From Paulinella micropora (Eukaryota > Cercozoa > Imbricatea > Euglyphida), in the NCBI GenBank assembly GCA_009731375.1, contig BJOX01000086.1:862387-926386 (forward strand): a stretch of DNA of 64,000 nucleotides. The letters run 5' to 3'. Both the position numbers and the translations under genes were made by a program. A model generated the notes under the pieces. That model was not told the origin of the DNA and searched no databases. It saw only the letters and a list, made by a program, of their open reading frames with translations. The stretch's first letter is position 1. Each line of letters starts with the position of its first letter. This document shows positions 38,508 to 49,174 of this stretch, in pieces.

Positions 38508-40110
38508 ATCGGTGGGGGCCGTGTAGGGACTGAGGTGTGCAATGTCAATCGGATGGCCTTGTTGGTGTGCTCGTGCCGGAGGCGAAAGGTGTTATTGGAA
38601 AGCTTTTCCAATATAATGTAAGGGCCGTCGTGTTGGAGAACAGAAGAGGCGGGAATACCTTTGGTTGATTGCTTCGGGCGATAGACGGTGACTCGGTCAC
38701 TCACCTTCCAATGGGGTAGTTTGCGTCGCCGTTGCTTGTTCTTTTGTTCGTTGGCAGCCTTGCGCATGAAGGAGGCGTATTCCTTGACATACGCCATGAC
38801 AGCAATCCGGGCTAAGCGGAGAGTGTCGAGTTGGTCCGATGTCTGGACGGTCGTCGAGCCAGACTTAGTCATTGCGGCGGTTCATCGAGCCGCGCGTTCA
38901 GCGATGACGTCGGGAGAATCGAAGATATCGATAGATGTACGTGGCTGGCGAGCCATCATACCTTCAAAAGCGGATACGCCGGTGGCGGTAGAGACGTAAG
39001 TGTTCTGTGAGAACGACAGAGCTGGCATGGTCTTGGGCCAAGTCTTCTTGTCTTTGTCTGCGAGTGCCTGGATCATCAGCGCGGCGGAGGCTTTGATGCC
39101 TGCGTTCTACCGTGCCTAACTGATGGTGAGAGTATGGCGCAGTGGTGAGCCGTTCGATTCCAGCCATGCTGCAGAAGGCCTTTGGCAAGATTGCCACGGA
39201 AAGATCCATGATCGTCAGACAGGATGGCATCCGGAAAACCGAAAAGGCGAACCCATCGAGCGAGAATGGTCTCAACAGTCTCCTCAGCAGTGGTGGAAAC
39301 GACTGGAATAAAGAACAGGTAATCTGCGAATGAATCGACTATAGTTAACACGTACTGTTCGAGTACGCCTTCGATGCCTACATGAACATGATCTATGCCT
39401 ATAGCTTGACCTGGATGGCTCCAGACTAACGAGTTATAGCGGCCATGATTAAGTGTGAGGCGGGCGTGTGATAGTTGACAAAAGTGGCAATCTTCGAGGA
39501 TAGCCGCAATGTCGGCGTGCATCTTGTCTTTCCCATCGGGTCCGAACCATAGGTATCGCTGATGGATGTATGGGGCAAGGGTGGGGACCTTTGCGTGATT
39601 CTGGATCAAGTGAGCATGGGAGACAAGCTTGCGTATGAGGGGATTGGGAACATATATACGGCGGGAGCGGTCGGGCATGATATGTACCGCTAGCCTTCCC
39701 TTGAAAAAGAGAAGAGTATTACCCTGGCCGATAGATGTAGATCCGTCCCAAAGCGGTTGCAAAAGGGGGTCTTTTTTCTGCGCTGACTGGATATCTGAGC
39801 GCGTGACGCGCGGGGCATGTAATGTAGCATACATATTAAGCACAGCATGCCGATCCAATCCAAAGTTATGAACAAGCCACGCAAGGTTGTCCTCGAGGAA
39901 GACGATCTTGTGGCATGCTAATACTGTCTCACGAGAGATGGTCTCACCGTCGGGTATGAGGTGTACCATGTCTTGAGGAATAAGTGCAGCAAAAGGCTTG
40001 TTGAGAGCAAAAAGTTGACGGGCTACTTCCGGAGCACGCTCCGCGGGCGGGATGACTATGGCATAGTCCCATGGGGCCTGTAAGGTCTTGATCGTTGGTG
40101 CACCGCGCAA
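38432..40110 (-). pseudogene. Gypsy-B integrase
   Basis: 40110-39076 holds the linker, the HHCC module (HAHLIQNHAKVP, then CHFCQL) and the core start (IGIDHVHVGIEGVLEQYVLT, SDDHGSFRGNLAK). After a frameshift near 39120, 39076-38882 continues with PALSFSQNTYVSTATGVSAF, and the Glu motif LGTVERRHQSLRR is read in the overlapping frame 39275-38964. 38872-38432 gives the C-terminal part with DRVTVYRPKQSTKGIPASSV and ILEKLSNNTFRLRHEH. All catalytic positions are present, but three frames are needed. Confidence 0.9.
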
Positions 40111-40833
40111 AATCCGACAGTCGTGCTTCTTAAGCGCGCGTCTAATTGCGGATGACTACCGTCTAATTCCGGATGACTACCGTCAATCGCGAGCCAAAAG
40201 GAGCGTCCACTGGACTGTAACATAGTTGCCGGAATGGTGTCCAGTAGCTGATTTGTCGCTTCGACTTCCCCGAGGAGAGTGGGTTGGCCGGGTGATATAC
40301 AAGGAACACGAGAGAGGGCATCAGGAAGGAGATTCTGTTTACCCTGAATGTATTCCACCTTGAAGCGGATAGTTTGAAGGTGTTCTAGGACCCATCTGAC
40401 AACCATCGGGCTTCTGGCGTGGTATAGCCATATGAGCGGGCGATGATCCGTGACTATAGTCAGCGGATGATCACTAGCGTCAATATAGTACTAACGGGAT
40501 TGCTGAACTCCGTAAATTATATCGTAAGCTTCCCGGACATACGTGACCCACCGAGATTGAGTATCAGTGAATTTAAGCGAGAAATAAGAGATGACAGGCG
40601 CAGACTTCTCAGGGCCCGAATGTAGAGCTCCACCGATGTCAAGGCTGCTTGCGTCTGTTCGAAGGTAGAGCTGCTGCGTCTTGTTGTACTTGGCGAGGAT
40701 CGGTAGCGTTGTCAGGACACGCTTGAGTTTTGCGAAGCATTTCTTCTCTTTTTCACGGAAAAAGTTGGGTCCCGTAGGTCGGGCCTTCGTAGACTTGAGT
40801 GGATCGGAGAGTGGCGCCACCAAGCGAGAGTAG
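40056..40833 (-). pseudogene. Gypsy-B RNase H
   Basis: 40823-40491 has LYLRTDASSLDIGGALHSG (first Asp) and YVREAYDIIYGVQQSR (Glu); the third Asp (VTDHRP) lies in the following frame, and 40406-40056 has LQTIRFKVEYIQGKQNLLPD. There is an 18-base tandem duplication (GSHPELD, GSHPQLD) near 40150. Two frameshifts are present. Confidence 0.85.
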
Positions 40834-41475
40834 TTAAAGTTTCCGTATCGTAGTTTCGAATTTACTTACTAGTAAGAGAACAGAAAAGCTTTATTGGCCT
40901 AACCTTCCGAACTCGTCGGAGTAGTGTGAAGGGAAAGGGGCTAGGCTCAAATATTTCAGGACTCAAGTTTACAAAACACTAAAAGTTGACGGCTCTGATG
41001 TCCACTCGGAACACAGACAGCCGCACGTAAAAACTTGAGTACTGAAACCGAAGATTACAAATACCGGCACGCTCTACTAGTCAACTAAGAAGACCGGGTG
41101 GAGGAGGGGATAGTGGAAGGAAAAAACAAAGAAATGGAATAACACTATCTATTAAAGCCGGACAGAGAAACCGGGTGGAGGAGGGGAGAGCGGACGGCAA
41201 ACTAATGTTAGAGCGACTGAACAATCCCAAGGACCGGAACAAACCTACACTAAACAAGGGAAGGCACCAATAACAATGAGCAGGCCAACCTAGTGACTAG
41301 TTGTTCACGGCAACAACCGAAGGTAGCACCAAAACAATCCAAGGGAGACGCGACGAAGTCGGAGCGAGCAGAACCAGCGGAGGCCACCAGCGATCACCGA
41401 ACACCACCAAAAGCCCAGAGCAGACAGAAGCAAAGGACAAACAAAACAAAACAAGGGAAGGGTGGGCGGGAGTTT

Positions 41476-41511
41476 GAAAGTTGGGAAGATCTTTCGATCT
41501 TCCCAACTTTC
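41476..41511. repeat. 16-bp perfect hairpin in copy a
   Basis: Arms gaaagttgggaagatc and gatcttcccaactttc around loop tttc. The same hairpin occurs in copy b. Confidence 0.9.
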
Positions 41512-41548
41512 CAACCTAGGCCTAACCAGACGCCGGATCAAACACGCG

Positions 41549-41650
41549 CCGGCTCCGCCGGCACGGCTACGCCGCGCCGACCGGACTACCGTAAAAGCGA
41601 AACGTCTCCTCGGAACTTTAACGGCGGTTAACTCCGGGCGAAGCCCGGAG
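41549..41650. repeat. GC-rich terminal hairpins of copy a
   Basis: gccggctccgccggc and ctccgggcgaagcccggag are hairpins near the right end; they recur in copy b at about 43281 and 43366, with an equivalent in DIRS-1. Confidence 0.7.
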
Positions 41651-41664
41651 CAAACCAGTAATTA

Positions 41665-42464
41665 GGAATATGCGCCTGAATAAAGTTGGTCATACCGAGT
41701 ATTGACCGGACTTCGGTGATGTTCTGCGGTTCAGATATCTTTAGGATTGCATCGATCTTGCTTGTGTCGGCGGCGACACCTTTCTTGCTGCAGACTTTGC
41801 CAAGCACGGGAAGAGAGTTGTAGCCAATGCGTAGCTTGTCCGCGGCGAAGTAACCGCCGGCTGCCTCCGCAGCCTCCATGAGCTTCTCCAGCTGGTCCAT
41901 GTGGACGTCGAAGTCGTCGTGGGCCAGATGCACGTCGTCGATGTATGCTGCGGCCGTCTGACCCCAAAAAGGGAGATGGCCAAAAGACTTGTCGACTGCG
42001 CGTTGAAAGTCACCAGGGGCGCGGTGGATACCCTGCGTCATATAGTTGGGGACTAGAAGTCCACGAGGAGTCCATACGGCGAGGATGTCGCGGCTACCGT
42101 CTGTAGGGTCGATCTTTAGGTGCGAAAAACCATCAACCATGTCCAACGCGGAGAGATAGTTATATCCCGCGAAAAGCTCACGGTGATGATCGGGGTTAGG
42201 AAGGCCGGGGACCGGAAGGATGAGCCGGTCGTTAACCGCGCGGTAGTCGAATACCATGCGGATGCCTTTGAAATGATCCTGCAAGAGGGAGTTAAACTTG
42301 CCTACAGGGCACGGTCTAGTAGCCCACTCACAATTAGGAGAGGCAAAACTATAACGGCCAGTAGCAAGCATATCGTCTGCCCACTGGGTCAGGAACTCTC
42401 TGACAGCAGGAGTCCATCTAGGGCAGGGAACCCAAATAGGCTGTGCGCCTGGACGTAGCTTCAA
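41665..42464 (-). CDS. Gypsy-B reverse transcriptase (cut at 3' side by insertion)
   Basis: An open frame from MKLRPGAQPIWVPCPRWTPA to NFIQAHIPNY at the insertion boundary. Motif A ALDMVDGFSHLKIDPTDGSR, motif B QGIHRAPGDFQRAVDKSF, motif C AAYIDDVHLAHDDFDVHMDQ. Intact catalytic residues. Upstream frame fragments to 42568 resemble the corresponding Gypsy-A region (KAG.F.HTV.PLKLRP). Confidence 0.9.
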
Positions 42465-42568
42465 AGGGATAACGGTGTGCGTAAAACAGCCAGCCTTTTC
42501 ATGGAATCGGTCGCTGTAGCTCTAGAAAATCTTTCGCTCTTTTGTCCTGAGGGGGAGTGAGGTTGGAG

Positions 42569-43396
42569 TTAAAGTTTCCGTATCGTAGTTTCGAATTTAC
42601 TTAGTAAGAGAACAGAAAAGCTTTATTGGCCTAACCTTCCGAACTCGTCGGAGTAGTGTGAAGGGAAAGGGGCTAGGCTCAAATATTTCAGGACTCAAGT
42701 TTACAAAACACTAAAAGTTGACGGCTCTGATGTCCACTCGGAACACAGACAGCCGCACCTAAAAACTTGAGTACTGAAACCGAACATTACAAGTACCGGC
42801 ACGCTCTACTAGTCAACTAAGAAGACCGGGTGGAGGAGGGGATAGTGAAAGGAAAAAACAAAGAAATGGAATAACACTATCTATTAAAGCCGGACAGAGA
42901 AACCGGGCGGAGGAGGGAGAGCGGACGGCAAACTAATGTTAGAGCGACTGAACAATCCCAAGGACCGGAACAAACCTACACTAAACAAGGGAAGGCACCA
43001 AGCACAATGAGCAGGCCAACCTAGTGACTAGTTGTTCACGGCAACAACCGAAGGTAGCACCAAAACAGTCCAAGGGAGACGCGACGAAGTCGGAGCGAGC
43101 AGAACCAGCGGAGGCCACCAGCGATCACCGAACACCACCAAAAGCCCAGAGCAGACAGAAGCAAAGGACAAACAAAAACAAAACAAGGGAAGGGTGGGCG
43201 GGAGTTTGAAAGTTGGGAAGATCTTTCGATCTTCCCAACTTTCCAACCTAGGCCTAACCAGACGCCGGATCAAACACGCGCCGGCTCCGCCGGCACGGCT
43301 ACGCCGCGCCGACCGGACTACCGTAAAAGCGAAACGTCTCCTCGGAACTTTAACGGCTGTTAACTCCGGGCGAAGCCCGGAGCAAACCAGTAATTA
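42569..43396. mobile_element. Non-autonomous DIRS derivative, copy b
   Basis: About 828 bp, nearly identical to copy a (a handful of substitutions and single-base indels). Its left end abuts truncated Gypsy-B; its right end (ccagtaatta) runs directly into the left end of DIRS-2 at 43394, sharing the TTA. Confidence 0.85.
43208..43243. repeat. 16-bp perfect hairpin in copy b
   Basis: Same arms and loop as 41476-41511, unchanged. Confidence 0.9.
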
Positions 43397-43674
43397 AAGT
43401 TTCCGTATCGTAGTTTCGAATTTACTTACTAGTAAGAGAACAGAAAAGCTTTATTGGCCTAACCTTCCGAACTCGTTGGAGTAGTGTGGAGGGAAAGGGG
43501 CTAGGCTCAAATATTTCAGGACTCAAGTTTACAAAACACTAAAAGTTGACGGCTCTGATGTCCACTCGGAACACAGACAGCCGCACCTAAAAACTTGAGT
43601 ACTGAAACCGAACATTACAAATACCTCCAACATTTGAGCCTAGAGATTTGCCCCTCCCCCCATAGGTTTCTGTT

Positions 43675-44635
43675 AAGCAACAAGCTCGGCCATCCTTGCG
43701 CCCACGTAAAGACGAAAGCAAGACGAAGACCACCGACCCGCACGCATGATCGATTAATCCGAAGCACCGAGCGAGAAGAGACGAGCTGCACCACCACGAC
43801 GAAGCGAGATCCCGTTGCACCGACCACCAGTCGCGACTCCAGCCTTCTGCAGAAGCTCCCGAGCTGTGCTGACAAACGTGGCGCGATCGAGCGGGGAATT
43901 GTCAGAAAGACGGAAGTAAGGATAGTTCCCCGCCAAAGGGAGCTTGAAAGCATCGCGACTTGACTCGAAGATCTTCTTCCACGCGTGGGGACAGACGAGC
44001 GGGTTCTCTTGTTCTGCAAGGCCAACATCACAACCGCGGCGAAATGGGTCTTGCTTTGCGCCATCCAGGGTAACCATTATGAGACTCATGTCGTCAACAA
44101 GGCGCATTTGAACAAAGGAGTTGACAAGGAACCGGCACGTTGCGAGCGATCCAGAAGCTACTAACTCGCCTACACGAAAGAGTCCAAAGAAGCCCCAGAC
44201 TGCCGCAGTGACGACCGTGGCCCAGAGATGACGAGTGGACTTGGGGATGTTGCGATCCTTGACTGCCCCTAGAGTATAGCTCGCCATAGCTTCTAACATC
44301 GGCAGCTCTAAGGTGAGACGGTTGTCGAGCTTGGTGCGCTTACTGCGCTTGATGCCTCGCCACGCCATCTCCACGAAGTGGTTGTCGGTGGGGTCATCTA
44401 GGCTCAACCGGAGGCAGAAGTCTCGGATTGCATACATATAAACCTTACAGGTGGATACCGACATGAACCGGCTCAACCAAACAAGAAAGAGAACGAGGAG
44501 TACAGGGTCGGGTTGCCACCAGACAGGACACCAGTGCTCCGTTGAGTAGGCGGAGCAGAAAGAACGCAACTTGCGGATGGCTGAGCTGTAGGCGGCACTG
44601 GTGCTATAAGAGACAGAGCACGTCATGACTTCCAT
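43675..44635 (-). pseudogene. DIRS-2 tyrosine recombinase with one premature stop
   Basis: Open from MEVMTCSVSYSTSAAYSSAI at 44635 to GASD at 43754, then TAA, then SIMRAGRWSSSCFRLYVGAR to a stop at about 43675. The N-terminal core-binding domain is present (LVLFLVWLSRFMSVSTCKVY). The Arg I box is WGFFGLFRVGELVAS; the second box is CNGISLRRGGAARLF, where the usual His of H-x-x-R is replaced; the third is GRW with Tyr in FRLYVG. Only the stop separates the boxes, so an active form probably existed recently. The enzyme inserts circular DNA copies. Confidence 0.9.
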
Positions 44636-44664
44636 CGCAGAGGTGACGAGCCAAGGTACTTCCG

Positions 44665-45684
44665 TTACTGCTGAAGAGGTCGTAAAGAAGGCCCGGACGG
44701 GTTCGACTTGCGCCAGGTCTCGGTCGCTTGGGCCATCTGAGCACGGGCCAACAAATCGACAATGTGAATGCGTTTACGCGGCTCTTGAGAGGCAGTGAGA
44801 GAAACGCCAAGAAGAGAAAGCTTGGAAGTCCAAGAGTCAATGAGACTCTTAATGTTTGTCCGAGGCGAGTAGCACGAGTTCAGACAGTGAGCAGCCGGGG
44901 CACAGTCCGTGACAATATGAAACTTTCTGTAACCCAGTGCGACCGCAAATTCAAAAGCTGCAACGTAAGCACTGAATAACTCACGCATCGGAGACGAGTC
45001 GACTAGAGACTCAGAGCGCAGAAGGGCTAACTCTTCAACGGACCAACAGCGAGAAACGAAAAGACCTTTGGAACGAAAGGGGGCCATGGCAATGGCACCC
45101 CTCCCCCACTGCGAACCCTCCACCTCGCAAAAGTTCGCATCGGACCAAAGAGTGCACTTGGCGGGGTCGTCGACCCATATCATCGAGTCCTTGTCATAAA
45201 GTCCCGTCTTAAGGAAGTCCGACAGCGGGAGACGGAAGCTGGAGTCAAGGAGAAGGCTGCGTGCCCACCTCGCAGCGTGGCAAGCTCTAGAACTAAAACG
45301 GCCACCTTTGCTACGCGATGTCGACATGGTATTGAAAGCTATACGCATGTTTCCAACCACTGGTCGAAGAAAAAAGAGCATATGGGAGACAAAGCACAAA
45401 AGGCCCAGGAGCCGCTCGAAAGACTTGACAGAGTAGAAGCCGCCACCAGCGATGGTGTCCAAGGCGTCCAGAACGATCTTGCGCTTGTCAGAGGGCAGCT
45501 CTACGAACCAAAAGCCCTTGCGAGTGTCCTTGTGCCAACCGAGGGCGCGAAAGGACTGGCCAATAAATTCCTCGTGCCACGGAATCCCCAGAAACTTAGA
45601 GAGGCTATCGAATTTCAACCTGAGCGCCCTGGCTTCCTTCCAGGAAGCGCAGACGACGTCACTGTTGTCGATATAAAGCTTCAT
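44665..45684 (-). CDS. DIRS-2 RT C-terminal part and RNase H
   Basis: It starts at motif C MKLYIDNSDVVCASW (DN in place of DD), then thumb (FRALGWHKDTRKGFWFVELP) and RNase H with KCTLWSDANF, PMRELFSAYVAAFEF, FHIVTDCAPAAHCL and IHIVDLLARAQM, the four acidic residues. It ends SLRPLQQ, stop, 30 bp before the recombinase start. The upstream RT half is in another frame: one base is missing just before motif C relative to an open reading. Confidence 0.9.
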   Translation of the reverse strand: MKLYIDNSDVVCASWKEARALRLKFDSLSKFLGIPWHEEFIGQSFRALGWHKDTRKGFWFVELPSDKRKIVLDALDTIAGGGFYSVKSFERLLGLLCFVSHMLFFLRPVVGNMRIAFNTMSTSRSKGGRFSSRACHAARWARSLLLDSSFRLPLSDFLKTGLYDKDSMIWVDDPAKCTLWSDANFCEVEGSQWGRGAIAMAPFRSKGLFVSRCWSVEELALLRSESLVDSSPMRELFSAYVAAFEFAVALGYRKFHIVTDCAPAAHCLNSCYSPRTNIKSLIDSWTSKLSLLGVSLTASQEPRKRIHIVDLLARAQMAQATETWRKSNPSGPSLRPLQQ

Positions 45685-46367
45685 TGGATAGACTTGTAGA
45701 GAAAGATGGACTGGAGGGCTCTAGCAAAACGATTCCAGCCGTCGGCGGCATAGACGCCCCCAAACCCGGGCACCAGAAGAACGAAGTACACAAGGTCGCC
45801 GGTGACGGGGTCTCTGCACGAAGAAACCTGTTGCCAGAAGAGCGAAGGCAGCAACGGGGTCTGGTTGTAAGCAGACTTGACATCTGCCCCAAAGACGACA
45901 CAACCGGGACCGGCTTGGATGATCCTAGCCATCTGCATGTCGTGCGTATAATACTCTACCCCATCATCCGTTCTCGGGCAAAGCTGATTGAAGGAGAGAA
46001 AACGGGGAAAGGAAAGGTCATTGATTAACCTCCTTTCTCCGTTCTCAGGATGCCACTTATCTTTCGGGATGGCATGCTCACGCGTGACTATGGCTTGATG
46101 ACTGCAAGCATTGTTCGGAAAGGGAGTCCTCGTGAACGGGCCCGCCATGAAGCCTTTCTCAACTGCTTTCATGTTGGCGTCATAGATCTGACTGTTGTCT
46201 TCCTCTGAGAGGGCACGAGCAAGAGAATAATCGCGTAAGAATTCTCCTGTGCCTCTATAGTGGGTGTCAGTGCCCGTAAGGAATCCCTCAAGCCAAACGA
46301 CCTCTGCTTCCGGCAAGCAAAGCTTAGCAAGGCCCACGATATTGCTCACCACTACTAGAGGATGCAC
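45681..46367 (-). pseudogene. DIRS-2 RT N-terminal part
   Basis: VVWLEGFLTGTDTHYRGTGE, ERRLINDLSFPRFLSFNQLC, motif A VFGADVKSAYNQTPLLPSLF, and the motif B region VPGFGGVYAADGWNRFARAL. It stops at FLYKSIQ because of a one-base shift immediately before motif C. It parallels DIRS-1 33760-33070. Confidence 0.9.
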
Positions 46368-46448
46368 TAGTTGTCACTCTACTCCCAGACGCGTTGTCAT
46401 CCTCCGCTTCGATCGTCGGGGCAGCTGGGCTGGCTAAAGCCGTTCCGG

Positions 46449-47678
46449 CTACCTCTGGCGTGACCGCTGCGGAGGCTGCAGTTTCCGCGACCGCCGTCCC
46501 GGTCTCTCTTCATCTTCGTCGCTCCCACCAGCTGGCGGGAGCGATCGCCTAACTGTGGAGAAAGTCACGATACGTGGAGGGGCAGAACGGGGTCGGCTTG
46601 AGGACTGCCCGATTCGGGGGGATAGGGGGAGGCTGTCACCGTCGGCTGGCTCTGCCCCTCGCTCTGGAGAGAAAGAGAACAGAGGCCCTTTCGACTCTTC
46701 TTCCTCCTCGACTACCCTTCCGTATGGGGAGACAAAAAGCGCGCCGCTGTCTTCGTACCGGGAGTCCGGAGGGGAGGCAAATGATCCCGGGAGGCTTGGG
46801 CTCCGTTGAGAAAACCTCGGGGTCGGGGATGAACCATACCCGCCTGATGCTAGTGGGGAAAATGCCCCGTCAGCAGCCGGTCTCGGTCGGGAAAACAGGG
46901 AACGCTGTGCCTCTGACCCGCCTATGGGGCCCAGACTACTTCCTGAAGGGCGAGAGGGTCGAACTGGGAAGGCTGTGATGGGGCCACCAAAGCGCTGGGA
47001 GCCAGTTGGGGGGAACCTTATCGGGGCGGGGGCCGCCATGAAGCGCGATGACGATGCTGCCGCCGTAGCCGGAGGCATCGTCGCTGCCGTAGCTGTAGCC
47101 GTAGTCGTAGTCGTAGTCGTAGTTGTAGTCGTCGCTCCTGCCAGCGGGGGGCGAGTTGGGCCCATGGTAGGAGCCGCCGTGGCCGCTGGTGCCGGAATCG
47201 TCACGTAGCGTATGGAGCTGGGAACGTTGTCCGGGGACAGAACCCAAGCGACCTTTTTCGCAAGGTCATTGTACCTACTTATAGCTAGGTCTCTCTCACC
47301 CCTATAAGCGGTCCACTTGTGGAAAGTGGATGGGTCCAACCAATAATCCACCATCTGCCCAAGAGGCTGCATGGGGAGAAAAGGCTCCTCCTCAAGATTG
47401 AGAAGGCAGTCCTTTACTGCTTTCGCTAAGAGGGGGCAGAGGTCCTTATTTAAAGTCATTAGTACGACCTTAATGAAGTGGGCGCGGCTGATTCCGTTCG
47501 TCCGGGGCGAGAGCTTCTTGGCTGAGCAGTCCTTGAGAGCCTTCCTGTATGTGTCTATGAAGGGGACCTTGAGGTTGGTGCGCAGCGTACGAGAGATGCT
47601 GAGGCATTCCTCTCGGTGGTAGACTTCCTGACTGACCAGGTCGTAATTGGGGCGAGGAAATGAGGCTGGAAGGCTCAT
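46449..47678 (-). CDS. DIRS-2 first ORF, gag-like
   Basis: An open frame of 409 codons. The N-terminal 150 residues are helical (LRTNLKVPFIDTYRKALKDC, LCPLLAKAVKDCLLNLEEEP), followed by Thr/Ala-rich repeats coded by (GTC/GTA)n and a Pro/Ser/Arg-rich tail. No CCCH finger is present, and the sequence is not obviously related to the DIRS-1 gag, so the two elements differ in this gene. Role inferred from position. Confidence 0.55.
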   Translation of the reverse strand: MSLPASFPRPNYDLVSQEVYHREECLSISRTLRTNLKVPFIDTYRKALKDCSAKKLSPRTNGISRAHFIKVVLMTLNKDLCPLLAKAVKDCLLNLEEEPFLPMQPLGQMVDYWLDPSTFHKWTAYRGERDLAISRYNDLAKKVAWVLSPDNVPSSIRYVTIPAPAATAAPTMGPTRPPLAGATTTTTTTTTTTATATAATMPPATAAASSSRFMAAPAPIRFPPTGSQRFGGPITAFPVRPSRPSGSSLGPIGGSEAQRSLFSRPRPAADGAFSPLASGGYGSSPTPRFSQRSPSLPGSFASPPDSRYEDSGALFVSPYGRVVEEEEESKGPLFSFSPERGAEPADGDSLPLSPRIGQSSSRPRSAPPRIVTFSTVRRSLPPAGGSDEDEERPGRRSRKLQPPQRSRQR

Positions 47679-47684
47679 TTTGTC

Positions 47685-48065
47685 TCACCTGAACGTAGAA
47701 GACCCACGATGTAGCAAACAGGTCTGGAATTTGCAAAGGAGACCTTTAGGGTTGGTTGCTACTCGATGGGGCTTGCTTGAGGGACTTTCCTGTGTATGCA
47801 AGGGACTTGAACCGACTTGAACAGACTTGAACAAGACTTGAATACATGGTACAAGTCGCCTCTCTGCGTGTGGTGAACATGAACAACGGTCACCATGACC
47901 GGCCACTCAAAGACAGGTGAACTAGCTGTCCTGTGTGGATGTAATGGCAGACCTTGAGCTTGCTCGCTGTTGGTGTTTCCAGAAGCAGGTAGGTGTTCCC
48001 CAATTCGAGCTGTCGACAGCACACACAAAGTGTGAATCTTCTGAAAACATAGGGAAATTCGAATT
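47685..48065. other. DIRS-2 upstream leader, no gene seen
   Basis: 380 bp with repeated acttgaac words (47810-47840). No supported frame. Confidence 0.5.
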
Positions 48066-48642
48066 GTAAGTCTTGACTACCCTCCTGTGAGGAAATTACC
48101 AACCGGCATTCAAATGAATACACACACGGCTGTCATTTGATCTCAAAATACTTCCGAGAACAGGGAATGTACCAAAAGACGCTGGGATGTCAATTCCAGT
48201 TTATCTAATACACTTGCTTGACAGACTACTTGTCCCTTGCGAAACAATGCAAATCTGAGAACTAGCGAATAGAGTTCAAGTGCTACACTGTTTGTGTAGC
48301 AGTTGGATTTGTTCAAGTTGGTCTGAGAAAAATAAAGGAAAATATGTTAAGTATTACCACTTTAACTAACCTATCTGACTTGTTTTACCATTTTACTTGA
48401 AGCGTGGACCGGAAACCGGAAAACACGGTCCAAGGTAATAAAGTATTACTGGAGACCGGAAATAGTGGTCAAAGGAATAAAAGTTTTCAGATATGGGGAA
48501 AAAGGCAATAGTCAAGCTTTTCTAAAAATCTAGCTGTTAAAGGGAAATAAATTGATCTGTTAACGGCAGTTGAAAACGTAACAACTACAAGTTATGACAG
48601 TTGATAAATAAACGGAAAAATGAATCAACTGAACTAAAAATA
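48066..48642. repeat. Repeat X, copy 2, left part
   Basis: Matches 28925-29406 and then 30990-31090 of copy 1, skipping the 1.58-kb middle. Interrupted at 48643 by the copia element, and continued at 55626. Confidence 0.85.
48638..48642. other. Target duplication of the copia element, left copy (aaata)
   Basis: aaata occurs directly before the left LTR and directly after the right LTR (55626-55630); repeat X copy 1 shows the empty site with a single aaata (aactgaaaatagaagtg). Confidence 0.8.
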
Positions 48643-48992
48643 CTTTGAGAGACTCGCCATCGGGAACCTTTACCGATCCCTTTCAGGATCACTCCTGGCT
48701 ACTCTAGCAAGACTGTCTCGCAGTAAGGAAACGCACTTTAATAGCTCGTATAAGTAAGAGAACTGAACTAACCGCGGGAGAATCTGCCACGTCACACAGA
48801 AGCTGCCATGTCACAAAACTGACTAGCTTAGATAAACAAGTTACGTAGTTATAATTATGACTGGTAAATCATGTGATGTATTAAGTCCTTACAGTTAACA
48901 TTGGCATTATTGACTGTCCCGGGCCATCCAATTGACAAATCAACTGATGATCCACGCAACGGTGATTAAAATTGAAATAACTATGACCAACG
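48643..48992 (-). repeat. Copia LTR (3' LTR in element sense)
   Basis: Starts ctttgagagactcgcc and ends ctatgaccaacg. About 90% like the right LTR; the right copy has an extra 20-30 bp. The ends are not TG..CA. Confidence 0.9.
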
Positions 48993-49002
48993 CTCCCCCT
49001 TA
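48993..49002 (-). other. Copia polypurine tract
   Basis: TAAGGGGGAG on the minus strand directly before the 3' LTR. Confidence 0.75.
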
Positions 49003-49174
49003 GTTATTTGTCAATGCTATAACTATCAGTCATAAGTGTCTTATTGTTCTTATGAAAAATTTGCAAGCGCTTCCCGTAAGGGGTATCAGAAGTCTAGAAT
49101 ATATATATATAAGTATAGTAGAAGTGTGTGAAAAAAGTGAAAAGAAAGTAAGCGTTCAGTTCTTTGCGTAGAAG

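Larger units (their letters stand above)
40834..41664. mobile_element. Non-autonomous DIRS derivative, copy a
   Basis: About 830 bp from (tta)aagtttccgtatcg to aaaccagtaatta. Its first 230 bp match the left end of DIRS-2 (43394-43624); the rest is shared only with copy b. No coding frame is supported. It splits the Gypsy-B RT between Tyr and Ser codons of NYSRL, with gagtagtta on the left and taattagg on the right; the shared TTA (possibly TAATTA with one change) may be the crossover or a short duplication. Confidence 0.85.
38040..42568 (-). mobile_element. Gypsy-B: Ty3/gypsy-like pol, 5' truncated, interrupted by a DIRS derivative
   Basis: Minus-strand order RT, RNase H, integrase, C-terminal domain; closely parallel to Gypsy-A. 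The 5' part (gag, protease) is missing: homology stops at about 42568, where the second non-autonomous DIRS copy begins. The RT connection is split at 40834-41664 by the first non-autonomous copy. No LTR is identified. Confidence 0.9.
43394..48065 (-). mobile_element. DIRS-2: tyrosine-recombinase retroelement, right end missing
   Basis: Left terminus 43394-43624 shared with copies a and b. Minus-strand order: gag-like ORF, RT, RNase H, tyrosine recombinase. On the right the sequence passes into repeat X at 48066 and no terminal hairpin block is found, so that end is truncated. Broken by one stop in the recombinase and one frameshift in RT. Confidence 0.85.
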
